Assembly: GCA_002633005.1 (NCBI GenBank)
Contig: NMRA01000468.1
Span: 64,001-128,000, forward strand
Direction of reading: 5' to 3'
DNA length: 64,000 nucleotides
Source: Phoronis australis
Taxonomy: Eukaryota > Phoronida > Phoronidae
Shown: positions 1 through 13,400 of the stretch, piece by piece
Layout: each line of letters starts with the position of its first letter
How positions within the stretch are numbered: position 1 is the first letter of the stretch
The notes under the pieces: generated by a model
The model's input: the letters and a program-made list of their open reading frames with translations, nothing else
Told to the model about the DNA's origin: nothing
The model's database searches: none
Made by a program: the position numbers and the translations under genes

Positions 1-510
1 TTTAGCCGGGTCTTTAATTAATATACAACAACAGCACATTATCTTTTTGCGCTTTGGTCAGATTATCTCCACATGTAACGGTATAGCAACGCAGTATTTG
101 CAAACGAACAAAGCATGACATGATAAATGTCGGGCATTAAAAGCAATTCCACGCGATTCGTTCTGTTTTTAATAGCTTTTCCTGCTTTACTTTTTAGTAA
201 GGGGTCTCTTTGTTGAACTATTTTTGAGCGGACTCATGAAATGTTAATACGTTGTTAGGTAGTTCTGTTTGGGTCTTCTAATACATGAGATGGTACCACT
301 ACCTAGTGACTGGGACACCAGTCACAATCCTCATCGTTTTTAGTTTAGAACTGAACAATGCAAATTTCTTCCATTTAAAATGTTAATAACGCTTTGTAGC
401 TCAATACTGGTTAATTTTAACCAAGTAATCTAATGTTCATATTTCTATCAAGCATCGAATAATGCAGTACTACAAACCTACAAAAACCTCTGACTGAGAT
501 ACTAATCGTT
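1..510. other. non-coding, nothing recognised
   Basis: AT-rich sequence with no convincing reading frame, RNA gene or repeat end visible on either strand. Confidence 0.5.
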
Positions 511-1551
511 GCCGCCAGAGTACGCCACGCATAGACTGGCAGCTGCGGTACCAACCTCTCATCTCACGAGCACTTAGACTGCATCCCAGTATACAGCATG
601 TCTGACGGTGTCTGCACTCTGGGTATGGCCCCTGGCGACCTTGCAACATACATGTAGGAGGATAAAACTGAGTTAGAAGAGGGATAAAAATTGAGCTAGA
701 TAGAAAAATAGGGCCACTCTGCCTTCTAGTAGTGAGTGGGCCCTGATCCGTGAGTGAGTAGTTTTAATTCACTTGGCAATTTTATTTTCGTGTTTTCCAT
801 CATTTTCATTTCAAACGTGAAAAGTTATAGCGTTTAAAGTTGCACAAATGAATTTGGTGAAACATGTGGTAGTAAACTATTGAAATTTTGAGTGTAATTT
901 ACAATGCGTAATTATTCCATCAAAAATATTGTGTCTAGCACATTATTGAAACACTGTTGGTGACAATTATGGAAATCAAACTCAAAATTATTTTTGGCAT
1001 TTGCCATTCTATTTTTGTGCCAACTCAAGATAAGCGTGTTTGAGTGTATTATGGTTTATACATAAGTTTGCACTTGACAAACCCTAGATTCGAGCGCCAC
1101 AAATTCGAGTAAAAACTTTCGAGTTCATATATGAATTTTTATCCTCATGCTGAGGTTAAATGTTTAAACCAGGATTGGACAGGTATTCACGTGAGCCATT
1201 ATGTACACAAGCATAGATTAATATTGAGACACTTATTTTGAGTTCGCACAAAAGTAGAACAGCAAATGCCGAAAACTATTTTGAATTAGTTTTCGAGTAA
1301 AAATATTAGACACTGGTCCTTTGGCCCACTCAGTTCACTCGAACAGTTCTTTATACTAGTACGCATGGATGGTAGCCAGTCGATATTTTTCTTGAAGATG
1401 TTCTTTCTGCCAATGGGTCATGACCAAGATGATAAATATTCTACCGTTAAATTCATGAAAAGCTGCCCGAGTAGAAACTATTTCCCGAAAACATATTGAA
1501 TAAATAACAAAAACAAAACAGTACGTGTATTAAGGTTTAAAATGGTGATCA
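511..1551 (+). repeat. first copy of a 1.04-kb direct repeat
   Basis: This block begins GCCGCCAGAGTACGCC and ends GGTGATCA directly before an undetermined base at 1552. It is nearly identical to 1553-2595. The copies differ mainly by short indels: this copy carries about 21 extra bases near 990 and lacks about 23 bases near 713. No coding potential was recognised. The N at the junction makes unmerged alleles at least as likely as a true tandem duplication. Confidence 0.9.
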
Positions 1552-1552
1552 N

Positions 1553-2595
1553 GCCGCCAGAGTACGCCACGCATAGACTGGCAGCTACGGTACCATCCTC
1601 TCATCTCACGAGCACTTAGACTGCATCCCAGTATACAGCATGTCTGACGGTGTCTGCACTCTGGGTATGGCTCCTGGCGACCTTGCAACATACATGTAGG
1701 AGGATAAAACTGAGTTAGAAGAGGGATAAAAATTGAGCTAGATAGTACTCGAGGTACCGGTCAAAATGAAAAATAGGGCCACTCTGCCTTCTAGTAGTGA
1801 GTGGGCCCTGATCCGTGTAAGATGAATGAGTAGTTTTAATTCACTTGGCAATTTTATTTTCGTGTTTTCCATCATTTTCAAACGTGAAAAGTTATAGCGT
1901 TTAAAGTTGCACAAATGAATTTGGTGAAACATGGTAGTAAACTGTTGAAATTTTGAGTGTAATTTACAATGCGTAATTATTCCATCAAAAATATTGTGTC
2001 TAGCACATTATTGAAACACTGTTGGTGACAATTATGGAAATCAAACTCAAAATTATTTTTGTGCCAACTCAAGATAAGCGTGTTTGAGTGTATTATGGTT
2101 TATACATAAGTTTGCACTTGACAAACCCTAGATTCGAGCGCCACAAATTCGAGTAAAAACTTTCGAGTTCATATATGAATTTTTATCCTCATGCTGAGGT
2201 TAAATGTTTAAACCAGGATTGGACAGGTATTCACGTGAGCCATTATGTACACAAGCATAGATTAATATTGAGACACTTATTTTGAGTTCGCACAAAAGTA
2301 GAACAGCAAATGCCGAAAACTATTTTGAATTAGTTTTCGAGTAAAAATATTAGACACTGGTCCTTTGGCCCACTCAGTTCACTCGAACAGTTCTTTATAC
2401 TAGTACGCATGGATGGTAGCCAGTCGATATTTTTCTTGAAGATGTTCTTTCTGCCAATGGGTCATGACCAAGATGATAAATATTCTACCGTTAAATTCAT
2501 GAAAAGCTGCCCGAGTAGAAACTATTTCCCGAAAACATATTGAATAAATAACAAAAACAAAACAGTACGTGTATTAAGGTTTAAAATGGTGATCA
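1553..2595 (+). repeat. second copy of the 1.04-kb direct repeat
   Basis: Near-identical to 511-1551 and in the same orientation. It begins at the base after the N at 1552 and continues into unique sequence after GGTGATCAG. The indel-rich differences look like two haplotypes of a polymorphic genome. Long-read depth would decide between allelic and tandem copies. Confidence 0.9.
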
Positions 2596-4300
2596 GCGTC
2601 TTTAGTCATATCTAAAGCGGTTTTAACCCACCCCCGTCTGTCACACAAAAACAACTTTTTGTTCAGCCTACTCTCGTCAGGTAGGTCATAGTGCGACACC
2701 TGGGTAGGGAAATAACTGACAGTTAGTTATTACTTGAGACTGTGCTCTACGAAGATGACTTGTCAGGGCGTGTCATTTTATTCCACGAGGATGGTATAAA
2801 GAAATAACGGACTGTCAGTTCCTTGCATGACCAAAACCATCTCTCATCTGTGTAGGCCGAGTTGAGACCAACTTTATAGCGGCATGTGGTCTAAACACAA
2901 AATATCGACAGAACACTGGTTTATTGTCGGATTAAACTGACAGCAACGATCGAGGGTCATACTGTGGAATTTTACGGTAATCTATTGTCAACGGAGGCAT
3001 GCCAGCAGGGGTATTCAACGTCATAGCATGACCTGAAAAGGCGTGAATTTACGAGGCAAATTTCAGATATTAAGCGTTCACGAAACGTGTCTGTAGCTCA
3101 GTTACTGCAAGGGGAACTGGGTGTGGAATATTGTCAACACTGTGACCTTTCCATGGGCATTTCGTTGAGTGGGGTTGAGTTCCGAAAACGCAAGAATCTT
3201 AAGAAGGAAGCTACTCCAGCCTGATCACGTGCTTCGCTTGCAATCCATGGTGATACCTCGCGAAATCTTGAAGTTGCGTCTTCGCGAGGCTCCTGCGTCT
3301 ACTTCTCGTCACCTAAGTTTCCTGGTGGGGGGTGCACTCAGTCAGGAGTACCCCCTTGGTTATGGGCTTGGCGAAATTGGCCTCTATGTTCACTAGCATG
3401 TCGAAAATTTATTTGCAGACCACTGTACCTGACTATCATTCCATCTTGTAATTCGAAAACACCCCTATGTAAAAGAATGGGTTCGTCCTATACATGTGTA
3501 TCGTAAGTCTGAGGCCAGTGGCGCGAAAGTACCGGCATAACGCAGAGCCTGTGTGCGGTGCACTACCACACTCTTTGCTGCCACTAAAAGGCGGCTCTGT
3601 CAGCATTTCGCGAAGTTTTCCAAGAAATTCTACTTCGCATTCGTGACTCTTTGACCTTCTCCAGTGACTGCTGTAGCAAGAGTGGATTACTAAATTGAGA
3701 TATTAGATTTCATCTGGCGAATAACGCCTGTAAAACTGTAAGTGTCCAAATTTATTCATTGAGTATCTGTGAAATGGAACTTTAGTTCATTCTGCTTTAG
3801 TCATCGTCGTGTTGTTTATGTGCCGTGGCCGGGCGTGGTGTGGTGCCATGATATTCGCAGTTATGCTGTACACTCCATCGTTGTAGTGCACACTTTTGTG
3901 TGTTAGTAGGTTGTGCACGTGTTCTATTATTTATGAACATGTTCAGTAGATTCATGGAATTGCCCGACGTGCCCTGAAAAATATTCTGCTGACAGGGTTG
4001 AACTCCGAGTCAGAATAAGTGTCATCGTCAGTCAGTAGGTCTATATGTTCACTGCCTTTGATTTGACTGGGTTATTCAGGATTTTGATATTAGACAGGAT
4101 TGGGCCATTCAGAAACTTGGGATTTTACGTTGTGCACATGTGTACCGACTGACCGCAAATAGGGCAACTAATACTAGCCCCTCGCCTTTTAGGCGGCGCA
4201 TGATCTCGCTTTAGGCGGGCGATTGATCCCACTTTAGGCGAGCATCTGTTGAATATATACACATTTACCGGTAGTTCTTTTGATTGATCACGTAGTCTAG
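2596..4300. other. intergenic, no gene recognised
   Basis: Only short frames without splice or domain support occur here. No RNA gene or clear repeat boundary was found. Confidence 0.4.
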
Positions 4301-4459
4301 CCAGCCTCCCGTTCAGTAACGCTAGGACCTCGCTAAAAGGCAAGACTTTGCGAGATTACGTGAGATATTGCCGTGCATTTTGAATGAGAACACGTGACTT
4401 TGACTAGCTTTTAGGTAGGTCCTAGCGTAGGTCCTAGCGTCTACTGAACGCACGCCAGG
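4301..4459 (-). mobile_element. MITE, GTTCAGTAACGCTAGGACCT family, copy 1
   Basis: A 159-bp element with imperfect terminal inverted repeats: GTTCAGTAACGCTAGGACCT on the left and its near-complement at the right, extending outward into CCAGCCTCCC and CGCACGCCAGG. The same element lies inverted at 31,906-32,063, and a copy with a degraded right end is at 28,010-28,140. It is non-coding, so it is a non-autonomous DNA transposon. Confidence 0.8.
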
Positions 4460-4941
4460 CCTAATTGTCTTGTGAGCCCAGCACGCGCGTTGTGATTGTC
4501 TGTAACATTATCCGTATAGGCCTAATAATGCAGCTTGGTCAGTGCTGCCTCATTCGTTGGCTCAAGCATTATTGCACGGGTTCACATGAGCGGCGATCAC
4601 ACAAGAAATCCCTAGCAGGTGCTGTGGACTGTCATTCCGCCGGCCGGAGGGCCGTTCTGGTCACTCACCGTCCGTTGAACACTAAGGAATTTATTTTTCT
4701 CCTGGCGAGAAAATCGTCTCGAAATAGGTCATTTTGGTCGATCAGCACATATGGGCAGCTAACTATAGGGGGTTTGGGGGCTATACTCTCCCCCACTTTT
4801 CAGTGCTGCCCGCCCATGCATCATACTCTATGAATTCTGCCGTAGTCTTTTATCACAGTGACAAGCTGTGGACCAGGTTAACTGTAGCCTGTGATCACCG
4901 GTGACAAGGTGTGGACCGGGTTTACTGTAGTTTGGGATCAC

Positions 4942-5270
4942 ATAGGCGGATTTAGGTGCCCCCCTCCCCCTGGCTGCCGAAAAAAAATACAACGGCAAGA
5001 GCGTGAGGAAATATTGAGTTTAATTAACCCCCGTAAGTAACATGCGACTGATACAAGATTTAGCAGTGTGTGGTGCCTGAGTTTGTCCGGTTTCTTTATC
5101 TTTTCTCTTTTTAGCCCTGCGTTTGTTTTTCGGTAAAAAGGACCCCATCATCAGAAATTCGAGTCCTCTATATTTTAGGCTGGGTGCGCGCATGCAATCG
5201 TTCCTTGCCCGATTGCCCGAGATTAAATGTTGAGCCCCCCCCCCCTTATGATATCCTAGATCCGCCAGTG
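4942..5270. mobile_element. MITE with GGCGGATYYAGG ends
   Basis: The left end reads ATAGGCGGATTTAGG and the right end is the complement of CACTGGCGGATCTAGGA. Both are followed inward by C/G homopolymer runs. Related ends occur near 11,810-11,850, 22,438-22,545, 42,657-42,818 and 62,400. Non-coding. Confidence 0.7.
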
Positions 5271-6709
5271 TTTCAAGACATGGACGGGGCTAAGGGTAAT
5301 CTATGGTCATAGTGAGGATGAATAAACCAGGCTAACTGTAGCCTCTGATCACCGGTGACAAGGTGTGACAAGCCTGGAGGAGTTACTGATATTGGCAAGG
5401 TGCCGGCAGGCGTGTACCAAAAATTGCTGAGAGACCCCCTATTGCGGGTGCCCGTTTTGCTAAGTCCAACCCCTTTTGCAGGGTAAATTTTTCTTCCTGA
5501 TCCCCTTTTGCGGGGTATTTTTTTCTGAAAATGGAAATTAAGGGACCTATCGGTCCCAGCGCACGTTCGGCAAAACGTACTGAAAAGGTTCCGCCTAGTA
5601 CCCGCAATTTTCGTTCACGCGTGCGGACACTTTGTCAATATGAGTGACGCCCGGGACGTCAAGTCTACATTTAAATTCTGCGAAAACATGTTAAGTCAGA
5701 CATTTTAGTGATACGGCAGACCCCATGTGTAAAAAGTCGTGTAGCATTGGTATGAAAGGCCGTGTAGCATAGGTACGAAGCTTATGTGTTTTGACCTTCA
5801 TTCATTCGCAGCTAGCTAGCTGGCTAGATAAAAGCCAAGGCCTTGTCGAGTATAGAACTTTATCTATTCTCAAATATGAAGTCAACATGAACTAAAAATT
5901 AATACAAACTTTTATTGACATTTTGGTCAGGCTAGTGTAAAACTTAGGGTCCTGTGGGACCGCATCTACAAGGCTGTACATTTAGCCAAATATTTACTAG
6001 ACTACAGGATTTGACTAAGCAAAAGTATGTAGTTTCTGAAACCAGAACTTCCATAGAACTTGATTGTTGACTTTATGCCAACATTCCATTAATGAGCTCC
6101 CGTGACCATGCCTTTTTAAATAAAATTTAGCGAAAGACAGGTGCATTTGTAAAAAAAACTGTTGCAATTGCATGATTAAGTTTCACACGATGTAAATTTT
6201 TAGGATAAAATCTCAGGAAGCTGTTACAGTTTTCGTAAGTATCGTTTAGTTTTCGTTTTATGCATCTTTGATTTTTTTCATGAAAATCATGCAAGTCGTA
6301 TCTACGTAACGGTAGATCCAGCAGATGGCGTTATCCAATCGGTTGTAAAACTCGTCTTCAATCTCTGTTCACATTGTCTTCATTCGCTCCTCGCATATAT
6401 CAATTACCTTATCAGCACCTCTTTCCATGTTGGGTGAACGGATTCCAACGCACTTCGTGTGAATATGAATCCAGTTATGACTGAGCACGATGTAAGGCTT
6501 GCCAATACGATTGTATGCTAGTGTACGTCATCATACACCATCATGCGTCGGAGCAGTCTGCAGGACCAAAGGATGTGAAAGTTGCGTTCAGTTTATCATG
6601 TTGCACTGCTGAGATTGAGAACAATGAACGTACAAAGCCCTGGGGACAATTGTCTGATTTGTTACTGAATACCAACCTTTTTCTGAAGACATATATGACG
6701 CGTAATCTA
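5271..6709. other. intergenic, no gene recognised
   Basis: No frame has a recognisable product. An ATTTTAGGCTGGGTGCGCGCATG-like fragment just upstream (5,172-5,200) recurs at 31,736-31,755 and 61,955-61,977, pointing to further dispersed-repeat debris. Confidence 0.4.
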
Positions 6710-6966
6710 GCTCTGGGACCCGTTCCAACAAAACTGACTTAGCTAAGACAAATCTTAATTTTAGTAAATTTTAAAATAAAAGTTAAACTTGTCTGAAAAC
6801 CAATTCGAAAAAGAGATCTTAAGTTTTACTTAAGTGTTTGACGTAAGTTTTTTCTTAACTTGACTAATTTACCGAATGTGGAAGTTTAAAAGTTTGGAAT
6901 TCAAGACAAATCTTAAACTTAACTCAAAAATGAACTTAAGTCAGTTTCTTGGAACAGGCCCCTGGC
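6710..6966. mobile_element. MITE, GGCCTGTTYCA family, copy 1
   Basis: The left end (CTCTGGGACCCGTTCCAAC, then ACTGACTTAG) is complementary to the right end (CTTAAGTCAGT, then GGAACAGGCCCCTGG). The interior is AT-rich with repeated TTAA-type motifs and no coding. A related element lies at 36,693-36,939. Confidence 0.7.
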
Positions 6967-7264
6967 CTATAGCTTCCCGAATGTCGGCGCCATGGTCCTT
7001 TAAACGTTTGACGTCATCCTTTGCGTATAAAACGACTCACTCGATCCATTCTTGGTCCTTCTAAAGCAGGCTGACACACTCTCCCGTTTGCTGTGGGCAT
7101 CAGTAACTTCATCGGCAATTATTGAGATATTTAAAAGCGAGTTCATCAAATCACTGTTGCAGCGACTATAAAATAATTGAAAAAAAATAAAACAAGATAA
7201 TTTATCTATCTAAGTGTATAAATGATTTATTTTCAGCTTATTTACAGTTGATCATTATGCCAAC

Positions 7265-7320
7265 GATAGACCCGCCTGGGTGCAGGGGGTCGGATAGACC
7301 CGCCTGGGTGCAGGGGGTCG
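7265..7320 (+). repeat. 28-bp perfect tandem duplication
   Basis: Two adjacent identical 28-bp units starting GATAGACCCGCCTGGGTG, followed by a 6-base partial third unit. It sits just upstream of the PLAC8-family coding exon. Confidence 0.9.
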
Positions 7321-7453
7321 GATAGCCAACATGTGTACTTAAGTTAATGGACGGATGGTGAAATTTCTCAATTCCCAGAGGTCTTCGTTGTACTTATGCC
7401 AAGATATTTATGGCGTGGAAATGTCGTCTCTCTTGTTTACAGAGTGACCAAAG

Positions 7454-10400
7454 ATGGCTCAGTTTAACAAAGAGTCTTACGGTTATGACCAGCCTGGACA
7501 ACCTCCGTCATATCAACCCGCATCAATGCCCTATGGCGCTCACGGGGACGCTGTCATGGCCCAGCCTATGGTATGTACTTTTTATGCGCCCACATATTTA
7601 TATGTGGACGCATTATGCCGTCATCTCCGTCCGTCCGTCCGGGCGGCGTCCGTCTGGCGTCCGGCGTCCGCTGCTTTATCTCCAAAATCCTTTGACATAC
7701 GTTCATGAAATTTGGCACATATGTTCCATTCATGAATGGGACGGCATGTGCGAACTTCCGGACGGATCCGACTGCCGGTGTGCCCCCTAGTGGCAATTTT
7801 AGTTTTTTACGCTTACCTTTGTATCTTCAAAAAGTCCTGAACGGATTTTCATGAAATTTGGTATGTAGGCACATATTAGTGAGATGACGCTATCCTGCCG
7901 TTTTCAGATGGATTCGACATAGTTTGCGCCACCTAGTGGCCATTTTTAGTGTTTTCGAGTCTGTTTTTGTGCGTCCACCCCTCTATCAACCAAACCGCTC
8001 AAAGGATGATTGTGAAAATTGGCATGTATATGCTTACTATGTAGAGGACGGTTGACGATGATTTTCCGACGATTTCGACNNNNNNNNNNNNNNNNNNNNN
8101 NNNNNNNNNNNNNNNNNNNNNNNNNNNNNNNNNNNNNNNNNNNNNNNNNNNNNNNNNNNNNNNNNNNNNNNNNNNNNNNNNNNNNNNNNNNNNNNNNNNN
8201 NNNNNNNNNNNNNNNNNNNNNNNNNNNNNNNNNNNNNNNNNNNNNNNNNNNNNNNNNNNNNNNNNNNNNNNNNNNNNNNNNNNNNNNNNNNNNNNNNNNN
8301 NNNNNNNNNNNNNNNNNNNNNNNNNNNNNNNNNNNNNNNNNNNNNNNNNNNNNNNNNNNNNNNNNNNNNNNNNNNNNNNNNNNNNNNNNNNNNNNNNNNN
8401 NNNNNNNNNNNAAATTTGTTTCTGGCATTCTAATGCTGTGCTAATCTCGTATGTTGGTAAATTTGTTTTTAATTCTATGTTTCTGTGGTGCTTTAAGCAA
8501 CTGATGTATAGGATGTGCTTGTATTATGAAGATCACTCACATTTTGCCCCTAGCCTATTGAGGAGACAATGACTATGCCTTTCCATTTTGCAAAGTACAA
8601 CATACTACATATATGCCCTCTACTGGCCACTTTATGGTACCAATAAACAACCCTAGAAGGATACCATATGCGGTGCAATTGTGGGCGCATTTCAACGCTC
8701 TGCGTTGCTCATGTGTTGTGTTTTTGTTCGATCTAACACCTTCCCTTCAGCCGGTTGCTTAATTCAAATGTGATATAAACTGCATGGTACAGTACATTTT
8801 ATCAAAGTTCTGGGGTAATTTGCATAAAAAGCAACCGATAAATCTCCAATAGTTACAAGTTGTTGTGCCACGTCGCAATCACAGATAACTGTTCAAAAAG
8901 GCTTGAGATTTGAAGTAAAGTGAACTGACATTGACATCCAAAATTTCACTGACACGTCTTCGTCTACTCAGACTTCAGTGGCTTCCTGTTCAGAAGTACG
9001 AGGATGTTCGTGTGATTAGTGTAATACTAGATATAGTGTCTGTTTCCAGCCTGTTTCGACCAGCACTGTCATTGTCCAGCAGCCAACACCAACTGTTATG
9101 ATACAAGGACCGCGCACGTGGTCCTCGGGCATATGCGCCTGTTGTGAAGACATGACCATATGTAAGTCTTTTACTGATCAGTAACCGATGACTTATAATA
9201 ACAAGTAATGACAACGGAACCCCCCGGGATGCCTTTATGTTGTTGCAACGATAAGCATGCAATATTGGCTCTTACGCCTGTGCATGTGTTTCTTTTGAAG
9301 TAGGCTAAGCGGTCCGGCTACAAATTTAAGTGCTAGCGAAAACGCAGTTTTGTGTTAAATCAAACCTCCAACAAAGCGCTAGCAAAATTGACATTTGGAA
9401 CCTTACTCAAGACAGCGTTTTTGCTACTGGTGAAAACGCGAGTATTTTAAACAGTTTGTGAACGGGGTTGGTAATTAACTAGGGGGGGGGCTTAAACGGA
9501 TATTGTATTTTGAGCACCTGCAAATGATTACACATACGCGCACCTAAGGTATCTACAAAAACTAGACACTTCCTAAGAGTGGAAGCATATGACGTTGAAA
9601 CTATGCTTTCGAATGTCACCAGCGTTCCACATCGCGTCACAGCTCAGAGAATAAAATAAGGCAAAGGTCAAAAGTCACAGCCTAGCGATTCCATACAGAA
9701 CAAATGACAAAATAATCAGCATTGTGGAAACGCGATTGCAAAAGGTCGCACAGTTTGTCTGGGCGTTGATTCTGCACGCCATTAGAAGAATTTCAATGCG
9801 TAGAAAGAGTGCATTTCAGTTGCCACAACCTGGTAGTGGCCTTAAGACACTTGTGGCAGTTTCCGTGGCATCAGCTTCCAAACGTCATCTAATAAATGAG
9901 GCATTTTAAGACCCAACTGGCAGACGATCACGTACGCACGTTGCCAATTTTTCTGTGCCTGGTATGTTGCACTTTGACAACTAGAAACATTAATGGCCAT
10001 CCTGTAGCACACCCACGTAATACAGGATCGTGTTAGCGTACATTGGGGATGTTGGATGTTTTCAAGGCGTTGACCGAAACTGCCACTAGGACTAGTCCTG
10101 TTTTCAACATTAAAAAATGTATCGATATAATGTCCGGGATGAGCGTCTGTAAAACTTGGAAAGAAACGAAACAAATCTCAAAATCTGACACATAAATGTT
10201 GATAACTTTCGAAAGTATGGTGCGATTTTGATTTTTTCAGTTTTGTGACGTGTCTATTTCCGAAGATGCATGTTTTATCTCCACAGCGAAAAAATTTTTT
10301 TTGTTTCCCACACCATTAGTACACGCGATCACGGTGGCTGTAAAAGGACGGCACGGTGGAGAAAGCAGGCCCGCAGTATCAAGCTGCCTTTCTCGTAACT

Positions 10401-13400
10401 GGAGCTCATAGGTGATCCAATAATGTTAAAGCTTTGAATAGTCTCAAGTGGCCCAAAGTGTCTAATCGACGCAATCTTCATATGACCACATTTACTTTCA
10501 AAGCACCGAACAATGTCAACAGATGTCAAAAAATTATTTATTATACTACTTCCGCCCTCTAATATGCTATTCCTCCGTCGTTCTGTCAGGCATTAAGAAG
10601 GTTTACGGTTATGATGTGCATCAACAACAGGAATTTTCTTCCAGTCTCTGTTAAGGAGAGCAACTGTTTCGCGAGTATAAAAACCAATTTTAGAACTGTT
10701 TTTCACAATTTTGACAATTCAATAGCCCTGAAACAATGCTGGCTTCCTCGCGAAAACGAAATAGCATTGTACCGATCGAGATGCGATCTTTTCCTCAACT
10801 GCGACAAGTTTAGGCAACTATTGATTTTAGTAACGCCTCTTCATACTAAACAATTTGTCACACGTATGGGATGGTGTTGTGACGTCAATGCCGCACCTTC
10901 TGGTCAAAACGCCACCAATTGGCCAGATTAACGAAAACGTCACAAGCCTAGCTGAAGTCCGTGAGATGCGGACGCAATGTCGCTAATTTTTGTAAGTTTT
11001 TGTTCCGGTATTAGACTCAAACTTTATTTGTTTGTCTCTCCAAAATGTTTGTGCGGTGACCATCAATCATATTTTCTTCAAGTGTGCCTCATCGAATGCC
11101 CGAGAACTCACTCTTTCATACCCTTAATGAAAACCAATTAATTTTAAATGCTTTCAATTCCTGTAATAACATCTCTACCAAAGTTACATTACTATTAAAT
11201 GGTAGTCTTAACTTCGACCTTTCTCTCAATGTCATTAAATTTTTATGCATCGCTTATCGATGCTTCTGATTTCCTTATGTGTACATGTTTGTGTTTTTAA
11301 TATGTTCGTAATAGCATATTATCTAAATATTTGAATACTTAAAATAGATACTACTTACATGTATATAGTTCTATGTATACTACTTTCATCTGTGTACTGT
11401 CTACAACCCAGATAGGATGCTTCGCGATTTCTGGGTTTGTCATTATTTTCCTTGTATGCCCTGTGCATTCTTAATAAATGTATATCACCGTGAAAAAACA
11501 GGACAGCACGGCAACTTTTTTCTCCGTTGCTAACTCTATCGATACACATACTATCTCTATCGTTAGACTTACTAACTTTATCCATAGACTTATTATTGAA
11601 TTGGGCAAAGCGCGATTGTATGCACAGGCGGCCCGAAAGTTGCGGGGGCCGAGAATGTGCACTTCCTGTTCGCAAGATCTATCGATGGACTAAAAGTACG
11701 GATTACGACTCCCCCTCAGGCTTTACCGCCCTTACTTACTGGCCTCAATACTCAATATTTCCTCACGCTTCACGTTGTTAATGTTTCATTTTGCTTGCGG
11801 CAGCCAAGGGGGGGCGACCCCCTGGGCCCCCCTAAATCCGCCTATGTGTAACTAATTCTATCAATAGACTCACTAACTCTATCGATAGACTTGCTAACTC
11901 CCTCGATAGTCTTACTATCTCTATCAATAGGCTTATTAACTCTATCGATAGAGTGTTCTATGGGTTAAAAGTTCGTTCTGGGTTTGTCAGTAACTGGGCA
12001 AACAAGATACACCTGAGCTAGTTTTCAGAGTCGGTCATTGCTAATACGTTTGTGATATTGTCTAAAATCATGGTTTTTAGATCACTTAACTGTTCCTTTC
12101 AAGTTTGGCTGTATGTTGGCTGTGGCTCAGGAACTCATCTGTAGGCACCGAACAGACTGTTGAACTGAAGGCAACCTTTTTTCATGTCAGTTTTACTAAA
12201 AATATTTTTCAGTAAATAATGTCTACCTCTAATTTTATTAATTAGTCGTGTCTTACTCTGGAAGTGACGTTTAAGGGGTTCAGAATTTCCCTGCCATTTT
12301 GTTTCCATATAGTCTGATTTTGAGCTGTCGAGTCAGTCATTGTTTTACCCCAGTTCGGTCGTTGTTTGCGTTTGTTTACCAGTCAGTCAATATGCCGCAC
12401 GGTTGCTGCGTACCGCAGTCGGTACTCATTATCATCTCACGCGCACGGTTTTTAAGAGTCTACGATTCTTCACTTCAGACGGTTACACCTGTCGGCAATA
12501 GCTTCCATTTTTGAAGGCGTGCTGACCTTTGTTTCGAAGTGACATGTTTTAACCGTCTGTTTATCGCAAGTGCAATCATGTTGTGTGCAGTTGCCAGAGT
12601 TTTTTTCTTATAAACAAATATTCAATAATTGCTATTTTACATTTCACTCCAGACATTCACATTTGATATGAAAATTGAATGTATAAACATACAGTGTGGG
12701 ATCTGAACTACCTGTTTGAATTCGTCTTCGTGCAATACGAATTCGTTGAAGAGTCGAGACAGTGAAAATGGATTGTCACTCGGATCAGACGTTTTGTTAG
12801 GCTCACTTTTGAAACTTTATGCTTTCGAATATAGGCCCATGCGCCTAAATGCGACCATATACAGCATATGGCCTAAAGACAGTGCGGCAGCAATGATGTC
12901 TCTCAGTTGGATGTACAAATCTGCAGCCCCTGTAACTTCACTGGGCGTTTCTAATCCGTGTTCTGCCACCGTAGTACACAACTCGTCGTTATTGCAGGGA
13001 CGGTCAGAATTAAATGTACACTCCTGTTGGCAGGCTAAATCTTTTTTTTCGTCTACAGCACAATGACAATCGCTTGCCCCATACGTTTCAGGAAGAGTGT
13101 ACATCAAAAATGGCCTCTCATATTCCTCTATTGCCAGATCTTGTGTGTATTCCACACACGACTTCCTTCTGCAAAATTACAACGCCAACTTAGTTTTTAC
13201 ACTACACGACAATCTCACTTGCCCAACAAAGTTATGACTGCAATGGCAATGTTATTTTTACAGGGAATCTTTAGCTATTCACTCCCAAAGGGTTACAAAC
13301 TAGCGTAAATATGAGATTTAACCGGAAACTCTAACACAGCCATTATCATTTTTCTTGGAAAATTTATAAATAAATATAACAATTATAAGGTTTACGGAAT

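Noticed and set aside
1745-1768. CTCGAGGTACCGGT block resembling overlapping XhoI, KpnI and AgeI sites of a cloning linker
   Set aside because: It lies inside otherwise natural sequence with no vector flanks; an indel polymorphism between the two repeat copies is a simpler reading.
7946-8444. Long frames spanning the N gap
   Set aside because: Most codons are undetermined bases.
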